NCBI GenBank assembly: GCA_023442485.1
Contig: JAEZZG010000067.1
Coordinates: 1 to 51,698, forward strand
Length of the DNA: 51,698 nt
Direction of reading: 5' to 3'
Source: Actinomycetes bacterium
GTDB lineage: Bacteria > Actinomycetota > Actinomycetes > Propionibacteriales > Propionibacteriaceae
Shown here: piece by piece, positions 8,319 through 16,351 of the stretch
Numbering within the stretch: the stretch's first letter is position 1
Layout: each line of letters opens with the position of its first letter
The notes under the pieces: generated by a model
The model's input: the letters and a program-made list of their open reading frames with translations, nothing else
The model's database searches: none
What the model was told of the DNA's origin: nothing
Program-made: the position numbers and the translations under genes

Positions 8319-10849
8319 TGTTCTAGTCGTTTTTGTGGTGTGAGTCGGGTCAGTGAGAGTAGTCCTCCGATCATTGAGCTGATGAGTACTGCAAAGATAA
8401 GGATTGCTAGGTAGCTGGTGGGTATTTGCAGGGAGAAGAATGATTGTGAATCCAGCGAGTTGACCACGTTGATGATGGTTTTGGCTGTGGCGAGGCCTAG
8501 TATCACGCCCAGGAGCGTTCCGGTGAGTGAGATGAAGACTGTCATGACCATGAGCAGTCGGGCCGACCAGGCACGGTTGAGGCCAACGGCGTTGAGTCGG
8601 ACTGAATATTCTTCGAGGTGTTTGGCTTGCCCACGCATAACGAGCCACACGATCGCTAACACGACAAAGGCGTTGGATGCGAGGAGGATCCAGTATTCTG
8701 CACTGAGTGTGAATGGTTCGACTGGGGTGTGGGGTTTGATCAGTTTGCCGGAAAAGCCGTTGCTAGCCAGGAGCTGGTAGAGGTTGCTGAGGTGTTGGTC
8801 TGTCAGGTGGTAGTAGACCGCCCGGCTAGGTCTGAGATCGCTGATGCCAAGTTGTTTGGCTTGTGCGAGGGAGATGGCTCCGGTCTTGAGTAGGTGGTCG
8901 TACTGGTTTGTCGGTAGCCGGTACACCTGGTCTGGTGTGATTTGGCGGGAGGCTCCTGTCGTTGGATCGTCGAGAGTTAAGCTATCCGGGCCGAAGGGGT
9001 AGGTGATGAAGGCGCCTTGGATGAAGGCGGTTTCTAACTCTTGGTTCCAGAATTGTTTGAAGATCAATCTGGCTGAGGCAGTGTCTTTGATGATGATAAT
9101 GCCACTGGTGGCGCTTATTGAGGCCCCGCCCGAACTGACATCACTACTAGAAGAGATTGAACCTGTGTAGATCCATGCTGAGGAGTCTTGGCTGGGGGCA
9201 TGGGTGTGGAGTAGCTGGATGAGATCGGCAGAGGCTTCAGGTGATGGTAACTCACCCACATTGACCCAGACTTGCCCTTCTGGAACCTCTGCTTCGACCG
9301 ATTTTGCCATGGTGATGTCGATGGACATGGCCCGAGAAGCGATAGCTGTGGGGATCCCGATTCCGATCATCATGACGGCCATGACGAAAGCGAACCGAGG
9401 CAAATCTGCTTTGATGATTCGCTTCGCGGCAAGAAGAACTGACCGCCTGGTAGGCAGTGCTGTCATGATGACGGAGATGACTTCTGGCGTGACCATAGCA
9501 AATCCGAGGGTGAAGCAGATCACGAACCTGTAGGTGCCTTCATCACCGTTTTCTAAGGCATAGCTAGCTGATTGAAATGCCGCAAAGACAAGAGCGGCAC
9601 CGATCAGCCAGCGCAGAACGACGAGAACACCAGCCGTGTGGCGAGACCGCACCACTTTTTTGGAAGTGGTGGTGCGCAGGCGTAGCCATGAATACAGTGG
9701 CACACAGATTACCACGACGAGAACTTGAATGACGACGATCCGCCAAAGCCCGGCAGTCGATAATGGCGATAAGGGTTGACTGACCATGCCAGCTAAGACA
9801 AAGTGTTTGATCCCCATCGCTAATCCAATCCCTAGCAGCGCGCCACCAAGGATTCCTACGACGAGAACTGTAGTCAGTGTTGTCACGAGAGAGACAAAGA
9901 CGGGAATCCGCCTTACTCCTACGCTTGAGAGTTTGCTGACGATAGAAAACATGCGGTTGCGAAGAACGTTGACGACCACGAAACTCGCTAAGGCACTCAT
10001 CAATACGGTGATACCAATGATCGTCACTGCATTTTTCTCAACCTTAAATCCAGCAGAATGGATGATGTCAGCAATATAAGAGTCTTCTTGACTCACCTCG
10101 CCAGGATCACAATCGTCACCCAAGACAGCGCACACCTGAGTGGCGACATCATGTGCTGACGCGCTTCCTGACCAGTAGACAGTAAGAAAGGATGATTCAA
10201 TTCCTAGATTGCGTTCCTTCAGAAGTTCACCAGGTAGCCGCTGCCAGCTCCCCCAGCCAGCATAAATATTCAACGCAGATGTACTAAAAACGGGCTTGAC
10301 TACACCGGTGACTTCGAGCGGCATCATGGTGCCAAAAATATTAATCTTGTCCGGCTTACCTAGTTGCTCATACAGTGCAGATGAGAGTACTGCTTCACTA
10401 GGCTTAGCGGGCAAACGCCCACTCAGCAACTCAATATTCCACCTATCAACCGCCCCAGTGACAGGCCGTGGCTGTTCAAAATAATTGACGATCAGGATTT
10501 CACCAGTCGTGGCCTGCTGAATAAAAGTGTCCGGAACAAGACGCGACGTACTGATTTCTAAATCAAACTTCTCCACACCAGTCAACCCAGCCAACGAAGA
10601 ATCTAACTCAGAGACCTGCCGGTCAGTGAACAAATCCCCAACGGGCGCTGTAGTTTTCACTCGATGCTCAAAAGGCCCTAACTCACGCTGGGCGGTTTGG
10701 GTAGAGGAGAGTTTGAGCCCTGAAAAACAAGCCAGTGTCGCCACCAACACCGCAGACAACACCACCAGAGCAAAGGCACTGCGTCGAACAGGCTTCAACC
10801 GGCCAAAACGTCGTGCCACTTCACTAAATACCACACCACCAGCGCTCAT
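8315..10849 (-). CDS. ABC transporter permease, FtsX/MacB type
   Basis: An 844-residue membrane protein with two FtsX-like permease units. One hydrophobic segment lies near residues 23-45. A large extracytoplasmic domain follows, to about 270, then a cluster of several membrane segments. A second external domain and three C-terminal membrane segments close the protein. This layout is typical of type VII ABC systems (MacB, LolCDE, bacitracin- and bacteriocin-resistance exporters), which push peptides or lipoproteins across the cell envelope rather than import solutes. It overlaps the upstream ATPase gene by four bases (ATGA), so the two are translationally coupled. Codon and base use is more AT-rich than the flanking genes, suggesting acquisition by transfer. 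The substrate is unknown; the adjacent peptide gene is the obvious candidate. Confidence 0.85.
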   Translation of the reverse strand: MSAGGVVFSEVARRFGRLKPVRRSAFALVVLSAVLVATLACFSGLKLSSTQTAQRELGPFEHRVKTTAPVGDLFTDRQVSELDSSLAGLTGVEKFDLEISTSRLVPDTFIQQATTGEILIVNYFEQPRPVTGAVDRWNIELLSGRLPAKPSEAVLSSALYEQLGKPDKINIFGTMMPLEVTGVVKPVFSTSALNIYAGWGSWQRLPGELLKERNLGIESSFLTVYWSGSASAHDVATQVCAVLGDDCDPGEVSQEDSYIADIIHSAGFKVEKNAVTIIGITVLMSALASFVVVNVLRNRMFSIVSKLSSVGVRRIPVFVSLVTTLTTVLVVGILGGALLGIGLAMGIKHFVLAGMVSQPLSPLSTAGLWRIVVIQVLVVVICVPLYSWLRLRTTTSKKVVRSRHTAGVLVVLRWLIGAALVFAAFQSASYALENGDEGTYRFVICFTLGFAMVTPEVISVIMTALPTRRSVLLAAKRIIKADLPRFAFVMAVMMIGIGIPTAIASRAMSIDITMAKSVEAEVPEGQVWVNVGELPSPEASADLIQLLHTHAPSQDSSAWIYTGSISSSSDVSSGGASISATSGIIIIKDTASARLIFKQFWNQELETAFIQGAFITYPFGPDSLTLDDPTTGASRQITPDQVYRLPTNQYDHLLKTGAISLAQAKQLGISDLRPSRAVYYHLTDQHLSNLYQLLASNGFSGKLIKPHTPVEPFTLSAEYWILLASNAFVVLAIVWLVMRGQAKHLEEYSVRLNAVGLNRAWSARLLMVMTVFISLTGTLLGVILGLATAKTIINVVNSLDSQSFFSLQIPTSYLAILIFAVLISSMIGGLLSLTRLTPQKRLEH

Positions 10850-11541
10850 GATTGACTAATCTTCCCATCAACCATGTGGTAAATCGCATCAGCATATTCC
10901 TGAGCCAGCGGATCATGCGTAGCCACCACCGCAGCAATACCAGACTCCCGACACAAACCAGCAATCAAGCTGAACAAGGACTTCGACGACTCCGAATCAA
11001 GAGCCCCCGTCGGCTCATCAGCGAGCAATACTACTTTGCCACCAGCCAGTGCCCTGGCAATACCTACCCGCTGACGTTGGCCACCAGACATATTCGCCGG
11101 CATACGATCAAACAACTCACCAATCCCAAGCCGGTCAAACCAGCTATGAGCCTCATCAAGAGCCTCCACCCGACTCTTTCCGGCTGCCATCAACGGAATT
11201 ACCACATTATCAGAGGCGCTAAACTCGGCCACTAAATTATTATCCTGGAAAATAACGCCAACCTGCTTCAACCGCATATCAGACCGGCCAGTCGCCGATA
11301 ACTGATTCAGATCTTTGCTGACAACCTCCACCCGACCAGAATCCGCCAAATCGAGGCCCGCAATCAAATTCAACAACGTCGACTTACCCGAACCACTCGC
11401 CCCATATACACACACCATCCGCCCTGGTGAAACCTCAAAATCAACCCCATCAACAGCTCGAACTACCTCGACACCAGTATCAAAATAACGGCGAACGTCA
11501 GCCAAATATACCACCGGTGCCACGGGCGCACGCTCAGTCAT
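10846..11541 (-). CDS. ABC transporter ATP-binding protein, MacB/LolD type
   Basis: The cytoplasmic ATPase that partners the FtsX-type permease. Walker A is GASGSGKST at 47-55, the signature SGGQRQR at 152-158, Walker B VVLLADEP at 170-177 with the D-loop GALDSES after it, and the switch His in VVATHDP. The length of 231 residues is normal for the family. The ATG at 11541 lies three bases after the stop of the small peptide gene, and the permease start overlaps its end. This gives a tight order: peptide, ATPase, permease. Confidence 0.92.
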   Translation of the reverse strand: MTERAPVAPVVYLADVRRYFDTGVEVVRAVDGVDFEVSPGRMVCVYGASGSGKSTLLNLIAGLDLADSGRVEVVSKDLNQLSATGRSDMRLKQVGVIFQDNNLVAEFSASDNVVIPLMAAGKSRVEALDEAHSWFDRLGIGELFDRMPANMSGGQRQRVGIARALAGGKVVLLADEPTGALDSESSKSLFSLIAGLCRESGIAAVVATHDPLAQEYADAIYHMVDGKISQS

Positions 11542-11544
11542 TAT

Positions 11545-11706
11545 TCAGCAACCACCATTAGCAGCCCATGACGTCAACTTGTCATTATCAAAGATGCAAA
11601 CATAATTGTTACGACAAAGCGAGGCATCAGCACTGGCGTAATTCACAGCCAACCCTGTCAACGCAACCGCGGCGCCCAATAAAGCAACGCTATACTTAGC
11701 CTTCAT
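11545..11706 (-). CDS. Small secreted cysteine-containing peptide, candidate ABC substrate
   Basis: A 53-residue open frame, too short for routine gene calling. Its ATG at 11706 has AAAGGAG seven bases upstream. The first 28 residues form a signal peptide: MKAKYS, a hydrophobic core (VALLGAAVALTGLAV), then ASADA, with a likely signal peptidase I cut after Ala28 (or Ala26). The predicted mature product is about 25 residues, with Cys31, Cys37 and a C-terminal Cys53, a CRNNYVCIFDNDK segment and a GGC end. The CxxxYVCxF spacing recalls the core of secreted peptidase inhibitor I36 proteins, but this peptide is far too short to be one. The stop is three bases before the ATPase start, so it is the first gene of the ABC operon. 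A bacteriocin, pheromone or resistance-sensing peptide are all possible; function is inference. Confidence 0.75.
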   Translation of the reverse strand: MKAKYSVALLGAAVALTGLAVNYASADASLCRNNYVCIFDNDKLTSWAANGGC

Positions 11707-11708
11707 GG

Positions 11709-11726
11709 CCTAACTCCTTTGTTAGG
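11709..11726 (-). promoter_or_regulatory. Hairpin presenting the ribosome-binding site of the small peptide gene
   Basis: On the minus strand CCTAAC and GTTAGG form a perfect 6-bp stem, with AAAGGA (most of the Shine-Dalgarno sequence) as the loop. It ends just before the ATG. It could tune translation of the peptide. Confidence 0.45.
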
Positions 11727-11758
11727 TGTTGATTAGAACTCGCACTGCACACTCATTT

Positions 11759-11771
11759 ACTACTCAGTAGT
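11759..11771. promoter_or_regulatory. 13-bp palindrome upstream of the peptide-ABC operon
   Basis: ACTACT-C-AGTAGT is a perfect palindrome about 53 bp upstream of the peptide ATG. A TATGCT that could serve as a -10 lies a little further upstream on the minus strand, though I see no matching -35. The palindrome would then fall near the transcription start, where a repressor would bind. Confidence 0.35.
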
Positions 11772-11883
11772 GCTGTCTGGAACGCTAGCATAGCAACCCC
11801 GGAGATCCGCTAGATTCCACGAGACCTTGCACAACATTTCAAGAGGTGCCACACATGCTCCCACGCAGAGAATCAATCAGGCG

Positions 11884-12198
11884 CTACCCACCTGATAATT
11901 GATGCCATAAAGCAACCAGGAGCGATGTAAAAAACCTTGTCAACATGGCTTCCACTTTGCCGTCTAGACACGTCAGCAACCATTTCACACACACCAAAGC
12001 ACAGAATTTCAAGCCTTGTTGTAAGCCTAGATCCATGATAAATTGCCACCCGCAATAGATGCTCCCAGCTCAATCTTCTCGACACGCGATGTGCCGCCTC
12101 ATGAATCGATGAAATATTCCTTGATCGCTGAGCAGAAAAGCGTTTTGATCCATGCGGACAACCAGCGTTACCTTGGTCTTCGATGTTTCTTGACTCAA
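11884..12198 (-). pseudogene. Possible decayed coding sequence with an in-frame TGA
   Basis: Reading from TTG at 12198, the frame gives 104 codons interrupted once by TGA at 12070-12072, ending at TAG 11884-11886. The second half (for example CALVCVKWLLTCLDG and FFTSLLVALWHQL) is helical and hydrophobic, vaguely like the C-terminal half of a TetR-type regulator. There is no recognisable domain and no ribosome site. It could equally be non-coding. Confidence 0.2.
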
Positions 12199-12330
12199 GT
12201 CCCGCGGTCACATGGCCGGTCGCTTCGCGATCACCGATCTTGCACGTCCCATGACTTTCAGTTAGCAGAACTTACCGTTCAGAGCGGCGATTCGATTCAC
12301 AGCGTCCTTGATCCGGGCTTAAGTCAATAC

Positions 12331-12357
12331 ACCCACCCCACATGTTGTGAGGTGGGT
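12331..12357 (-). terminator. Terminator after the valS-amidase transcript
   Basis: ACCCACC pairs with GGTGGGT, extended by CACA/TGTG around a three-base loop with one mismatch. It starts only a few bases after the amidase stop on the minus strand and is followed there by GTATTGACTT. Confidence 0.65.
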
Positions 12358-12362
12358 AAGGT

Positions 12363-13601
12363 TTAGCGGGCTGAGGTTGACGGAGTCGTCAAGAGGCCGG
12401 CAATCTGCGAGGCGAATCCGACAAGTTCCCGGTCAGAATCGGGCTTGCCGATGATTTGGATGCCGACTGGCAATCCGTCAATGAACCCGGCAGGAACTGA
12501 CAAGACGGGCCAGCCTAGAACCGACCACGGCACAGCCAAGGACAAGAGGGTCTCGTGGACGGGAAGCTCTTGTCCGCGCAGGGTCACTGAGGACGTCCCG
12601 ATGGGTACGGCGGGGATAGGCGTGGTCGGCATGGCGAGGAAATCGACTTCGGAGTCTTTGAAGATTTGGAGCAGATCGTGGCGCATCCGCACCCGCAACT
12701 GATCGGCGGAATAGTAGGTGGAGGCGCGAACCTCAGCGTCACGGTGAAGTAAATCAAGGGTTCGGGCCTGATACTTATCTGGAGCAGACCGGACAAACTG
12801 CTCATGCAACGCGTAAGCCTCACCGCTACGCAGCGGCCCATAGGCGTCGGTCAGCGGCGTCAACCACGGCGCGTCGTGGTCGCCCGCCAGAATCGGTTTG
12901 ATGTAGTCATAGGTTAGCGTGAGAACCTCGTCACTGATCGGCGGCATCCCCTGGCCACTGAGCCAAATAATTTTTGGATCACGACGAGTCTGAGTGGCCA
13001 GCCCAGTCATCGCATGCCAGGTCTTGACCAGCCATGAGGACGACGTCGCCAGGATGCCGACGGTATCCATCGACTTCGCCAACGACATGATGCGTCCGGA
13101 ATCAATGAAGCCATATGTCGGTTTGAACCCCCACACCCCGCACAGTGAAGCCGGGATTCGGACTGATCCACCGGTGTCAGTGCCGATAGCAAAGGGGACG
13201 ATCCCGGCAGCCACTGCGGCGGCCGCCCCCGACGAAGAACCACCCGAAATGTAGTCGGTATTCCAAGGGTTCTTCACCGGCCCGTTCAAACCGAACTCGC
13301 CAGTGACGCCATAGGCGCACTCATCCATATTGCACTTGCCGATGATCTGGGCCCCCGCGTTGAGCAGAGATTCCAGGCACCCGGCATTGTTCTTGGGTAT
13401 GCGATGGAGGAAATGGTCCGACCCGCAGGTGGTGGCAATCCCGGCTGTCGAGATGTTGTCCTTGACGAGGAAGGGGACTCCACCTAACGTTCCGGACTCA
13501 TCACGGCTAGGTTCAGGCTCGTCAATCAAGGTGATCAGAGCGTTCAGATCGGAACTCTCGCGTGCGGCCACCAAGGCGTCTTGTACTGTCGTGGCAACCA
13601 T
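12363..13601 (-). CDS. Amidase signature family protein
   Basis: A hydrolase of the Ser-cisSer-Lys amidase family, which includes GatA, allophanate hydrolase and aliphatic amidases. Counting from ATG 13601, the catalytic Lys47 lies in VKDN, the cis-Ser in GGSSSG at about 120-125, and nucleophile Ser146 in GTDTGGSVR. At 412 residues it is shorter than GatA (about 480), and no gatB or gatC lies nearby, so it is probably not the tRNA amidotransferase subunit. AtzF/allophanate-type or general amidase activity is possible. The frame also offers ATG 13607, but AGGAGG sits only one base from it and seven bases from 13601, which decides the start. It lies 23 bp downstream of valS and is likely co-transcribed with it. 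Confidence 0.85.
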   Translation of the reverse strand: MVATTVQDALVAARESSDLNALITLIDEPEPSRDESGTLGGVPFLVKDNISTAGIATTCGSDHFLHRIPKNNAGCLESLLNAGAQIIGKCNMDECAYGVTGEFGLNGPVKNPWNTDYISGGSSSGAAAAVAAGIVPFAIGTDTGGSVRIPASLCGVWGFKPTYGFIDSGRIMSLAKSMDTVGILATSSSWLVKTWHAMTGLATQTRRDPKIIWLSGQGMPPISDEVLTLTYDYIKPILAGDHDAPWLTPLTDAYGPLRSGEAYALHEQFVRSAPDKYQARTLDLLHRDAEVRASTYYSADQLRVRMRHDLLQIFKDSEVDFLAMPTTPIPAVPIGTSSVTLRGQELPVHETLLSLAVPWSVLGWPVLSVPAGFIDGLPVGIQIIGKPDSDRELVGFASQIAGLLTTPSTSAR

Positions 13602-13624
13602 GACCATTCCTCCTATCGGCTACC

Positions 13625-16213
13625 TTAGCTGGTCGGTTTCAACTCCACTTCCACACTCAACTGGGCGTCCGACGAGTCAACCGGGGTAACCCAGTCGACA
13701 TTTCCGGTCATTCTACCCACAGCCCGCAGGTCTGACTCACAGCTACGCAGAATTGCGAGTTGCTCCTGGGGTGCATAGAAGGTGGCAGAAGAGATTTCGG
13801 TCTTCATCGAGGCTTTAGCTTGGGTCTTAGCGCCCCGAATCTGAATCAGGGCAGACGAAATCACCTTCAACACGTTTTCGTCCCCGCCGTCAGGGATCTC
13901 GTCAACCCTCGGCCAGGCCGAACGATGGACGGTGTCTGTGTGCATCCAAGACCACACCTCTTCGGTGACGAATGGCATGAATGGGGCGAAGAGACGAATC
14001 ATCACCGTCAGTGCGCACTGGAGCGCGGCCTGGGCGGAGGTGGCCCCTTGGGTGCGTTCGTCGTCGGCGTAAGCGCGTTCCTTGACGAGTTCGAGGTAAT
14101 CATCGCAGAAGGTCCAGAAGAACTCCTCGGTTACCTCGAGAGCAGTGGTGTAGTCGTAGGCGTCGAAAGCATCGGTGGCCTGGGTTACCACTGAACGCAA
14201 AGTAGCCAACATGGACAAGTCAGCAGGTTCAGTGATCGAGGCGAGATCGTGTTGGGTGGTGCCGGCAATGCCAAGCATGAACTTGGAGGCGTTGAGTAAC
14301 TTGACTGCTAGTCGGCGACCGATCTTCATCTGCCCTTCGTCGAAGGGGGAGTCCATCCCCGGACGTGCCTTAGCGGCGCGCCAGCGGACAGCATCGGCCC
14401 CGAACTTGTCCAAGATCGTGGTCGGAACCACAACATTGCCCTTGGACTTGGACATCTTCTTGCGATCTGGATCGACGACGAATCCGGAGATTGCCGCGAT
14501 CTTCCAGGGCACGCAGTCAAACTCGAAGGTGGAACGTACCACGCGGGAGAAAAGCCAGGTGCGGATGATGTCGTGAGCCTGGGGGGCCATGTCCATCGGG
14601 AAGGTCAGGTCGAATAATTCGTCGTCGACACCCCATCCACAAGCCAACTGTGGGGTCAAAGACGACGTCGCCCAGGTGTCCATCACGTCCGGGTCGGCCA
14701 TGAAACCGCCGGGCTGGTTGCGCTGGTCTTCGGTGAATCCGTCTGGGCACATCGAGGCTGGATCAACTGGCAAGGCTGACTCGTGGGGGAGGATGGGCTC
14801 GTCGTAGTTTGGCTCACCGTTTTCATCCACCCGGTACCACACCGGGAAGGGCACGCCAAAGAACCGCTGGCGGGAGATTAGCCAGTCACCGTTCAAACCA
14901 GAGACCCAATCCTCGTAGCGGTGCTCCATGAAGTCAGGAACCCAGTCGATCTCGCGGCCCTTGGCTAATAGGTTTTGTTTCAGGTCTTCGTCGCGGCCTC
15001 CGTTTCGGATGTACCACTGACGCGTCGAGACGATCTCGAGCGGTTTATCGCCTTTTTCGTAGAAGTTGGCCTTGCGTTGAGTAGGAGTGGGATCGCCATC
15101 CATCTCGCCAGACTCTGCCAAGGCTTCAACGATGAGTTTGCGAGCGGTGAAGGTGGTCTTACCTGCGAGTGGTTCGTAGGCGGCCTTGTTGACGATCCAG
15201 TCCGGAGTCTCTACCTGAAGTCTGCCATCGCGCTGCAAGATTGTGCGGGTTGGCAGGTTCAGCTCACGCCACCAGGTCACGTCGGTCAGATCGCCGAAGG
15301 TACAGCACATGGCGATACCTGCACCCTTGTCCATCTCGGCCTCGCGGTGGGCCACGACTGGAACCTCAACCCCGAACAGGGGAGTGGTGACAGTGGTGCC
15401 GAAGAGATGTTGGTAGCGCTCATCGTCCGGGTGGGCAATCAAAGCGCAACAGGCGGGAAGGAGTTCCGGGCGGGTGGTCTCGATCTGGACGTCTTGGCCG
15501 TCGGGGGTGTGGAAGTTCAGCTTGTGGTAGAAACCGGGGTAGTCGCGGGCTTGGAGTTCAGCCTGGGCAACCGCAGTCTGGAAGGTGATATCCCACAGGG
15601 TCGGCGCCTCAGACATGTAGGCCTCGCCGCGCCCCAAGTTTCGCAGAAAGGCACGCTGGGCGATGCGTTGGCTTTCGGGAGAGACCGTGCGGTACAGCAT
15701 CGACCAATCCACCGACAGGCCGACCTTGCGCCACAGATCCTCGAAGACCTGCTCGTCTTGGCGGGTCAGCTCCAAGCACAGCTCGATGAAATTACGTCGC
15801 GACACCGGGATCTGTTTCTTCGGGTCCGGCTTGGCTGGCGGAACAAAATCAGGGTCGTAAGGGATCAACGGATCGCAACGAACACCGTAGTAGTTCTGGA
15901 CGCGACGTTCCGTTGGAAGCCCGTTGTCGTCCCAGCCCATCGGGTAGAACACCTCTTTGCCTTGCATCCGTTGGTAGCGGGCCACGACGTCGGTGTGGGT
16001 GTAGGAGAACACATGGCCTACATGGAGCGAACCTGACACAGTGGGTGGCGGGGTGTCGATGGAAAAGACCTGGTCGCGCCGACAAGGACGGCGGAATGCG
16101 AAGGTTTGATCATCTTGCCAGCGCTTCGCCCACTTAGCTTCGAGCCCTTCCAGGGAAGGCTTCTCGGGGACGGTAGGCAGTGGGGAATCAGGCATAGAGG
16201 TAGCGGTGTTCAT
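13625..16213 (-). CDS. valS: Valine--tRNA ligase
   Basis: A class I synthetase that charges tRNA-Val, with an editing domain that removes Thr. HVGH at 64-67 is the HIGH motif and KMSKS is at 586-590. The CP1 editing domain lies between them, and the anticodon-binding helical domain follows. At 862 residues it is full length. It ends without a long coiled-coil tail. The start at 16213 has AGGA upstream; a second Met at residue 7 is possible. A terminator for the upstream dsbA-like gene lies at 16314-16345, so valS must have its own promoter in the roughly 90 bp after that, where TTGAGT is a possible -35. Confidence 0.97.
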   Translation of the reverse strand: MNTATSMPDSPLPTVPEKPSLEGLEAKWAKRWQDDQTFAFRRPCRRDQVFSIDTPPPTVSGSLHVGHVFSYTHTDVVARYQRMQGKEVFYPMGWDDNGLPTERRVQNYYGVRCDPLIPYDPDFVPPAKPDPKKQIPVSRRNFIELCLELTRQDEQVFEDLWRKVGLSVDWSMLYRTVSPESQRIAQRAFLRNLGRGEAYMSEAPTLWDITFQTAVAQAELQARDYPGFYHKLNFHTPDGQDVQIETTRPELLPACCALIAHPDDERYQHLFGTTVTTPLFGVEVPVVAHREAEMDKGAGIAMCCTFGDLTDVTWWRELNLPTRTILQRDGRLQVETPDWIVNKAAYEPLAGKTTFTARKLIVEALAESGEMDGDPTPTQRKANFYEKGDKPLEIVSTRQWYIRNGGRDEDLKQNLLAKGREIDWVPDFMEHRYEDWVSGLNGDWLISRQRFFGVPFPVWYRVDENGEPNYDEPILPHESALPVDPASMCPDGFTEDQRNQPGGFMADPDVMDTWATSSLTPQLACGWGVDDELFDLTFPMDMAPQAHDIIRTWLFSRVVRSTFEFDCVPWKIAAISGFVVDPDRKKMSKSKGNVVVPTTILDKFGADAVRWRAAKARPGMDSPFDEGQMKIGRRLAVKLLNASKFMLGIAGTTQHDLASITEPADLSMLATLRSVVTQATDAFDAYDYTTALEVTEEFFWTFCDDYLELVKERAYADDERTQGATSAQAALQCALTVMIRLFAPFMPFVTEEVWSWMHTDTVHRSAWPRVDEIPDGGDENVLKVISSALIQIRGAKTQAKASMKTEISSATFYAPQEQLAILRSCESDLRAVGRMTGNVDWVTPVDSSDAQLSVEVELKPTS

Positions 16214-16306
16214 GGTGTCCTAGCTTAGTAGGTGGCCCTCAGATCACTCAACGTGCCCATCAAGGCCTTCGATCTGAGTGTCCGGAAGCGGCAGTTGCGT
16301 TCTTGA

Positions 16307-16345
16307 TAGAAAAGCACCCGAGGAATGATGCCAAACCCCGGGTGC
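16307..16345 (-). terminator. Terminator after the DsbA-like gene
   Basis: On the minus strand GCACCCGGGG pairs with CCTCGGGTGC (one mismatch) around a 12-base loop and is followed by TTTTCT, a textbook terminator. Confidence 0.75.
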
Positions 16346-16351
16346 GTGTAA

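Larger units (their letters stand above)
11707..12362. other. AT-richer intergenic region without a clear intact gene
   Basis: About 650 bp between the peptide operon and the amidase. It holds the operator-like palindrome, a hairpin at 11872-11903 (ATCAATCAGG with CCTGAT-AAT-TGAT), a possibly decayed coding stretch on the minus strand and a terminator at its far end. Open frames on both strands have no ribosome sites and unconvincing protein composition. It may be a scar of past insertion. Confidence 0.5.

Noticed and set aside
12043..12366. A 107-codon plus-strand frame upstream of the amidase stop
   Set aside because: No ribosome site, His/Ser/Arg/Gln-rich chance-like composition, and it runs through a terminator hairpin.
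14975..16036. A 353-codon plus-strand frame opposite valS
   Set aside because: It mirrors the codon structure of valS, an unmistakable gene on the other strand.
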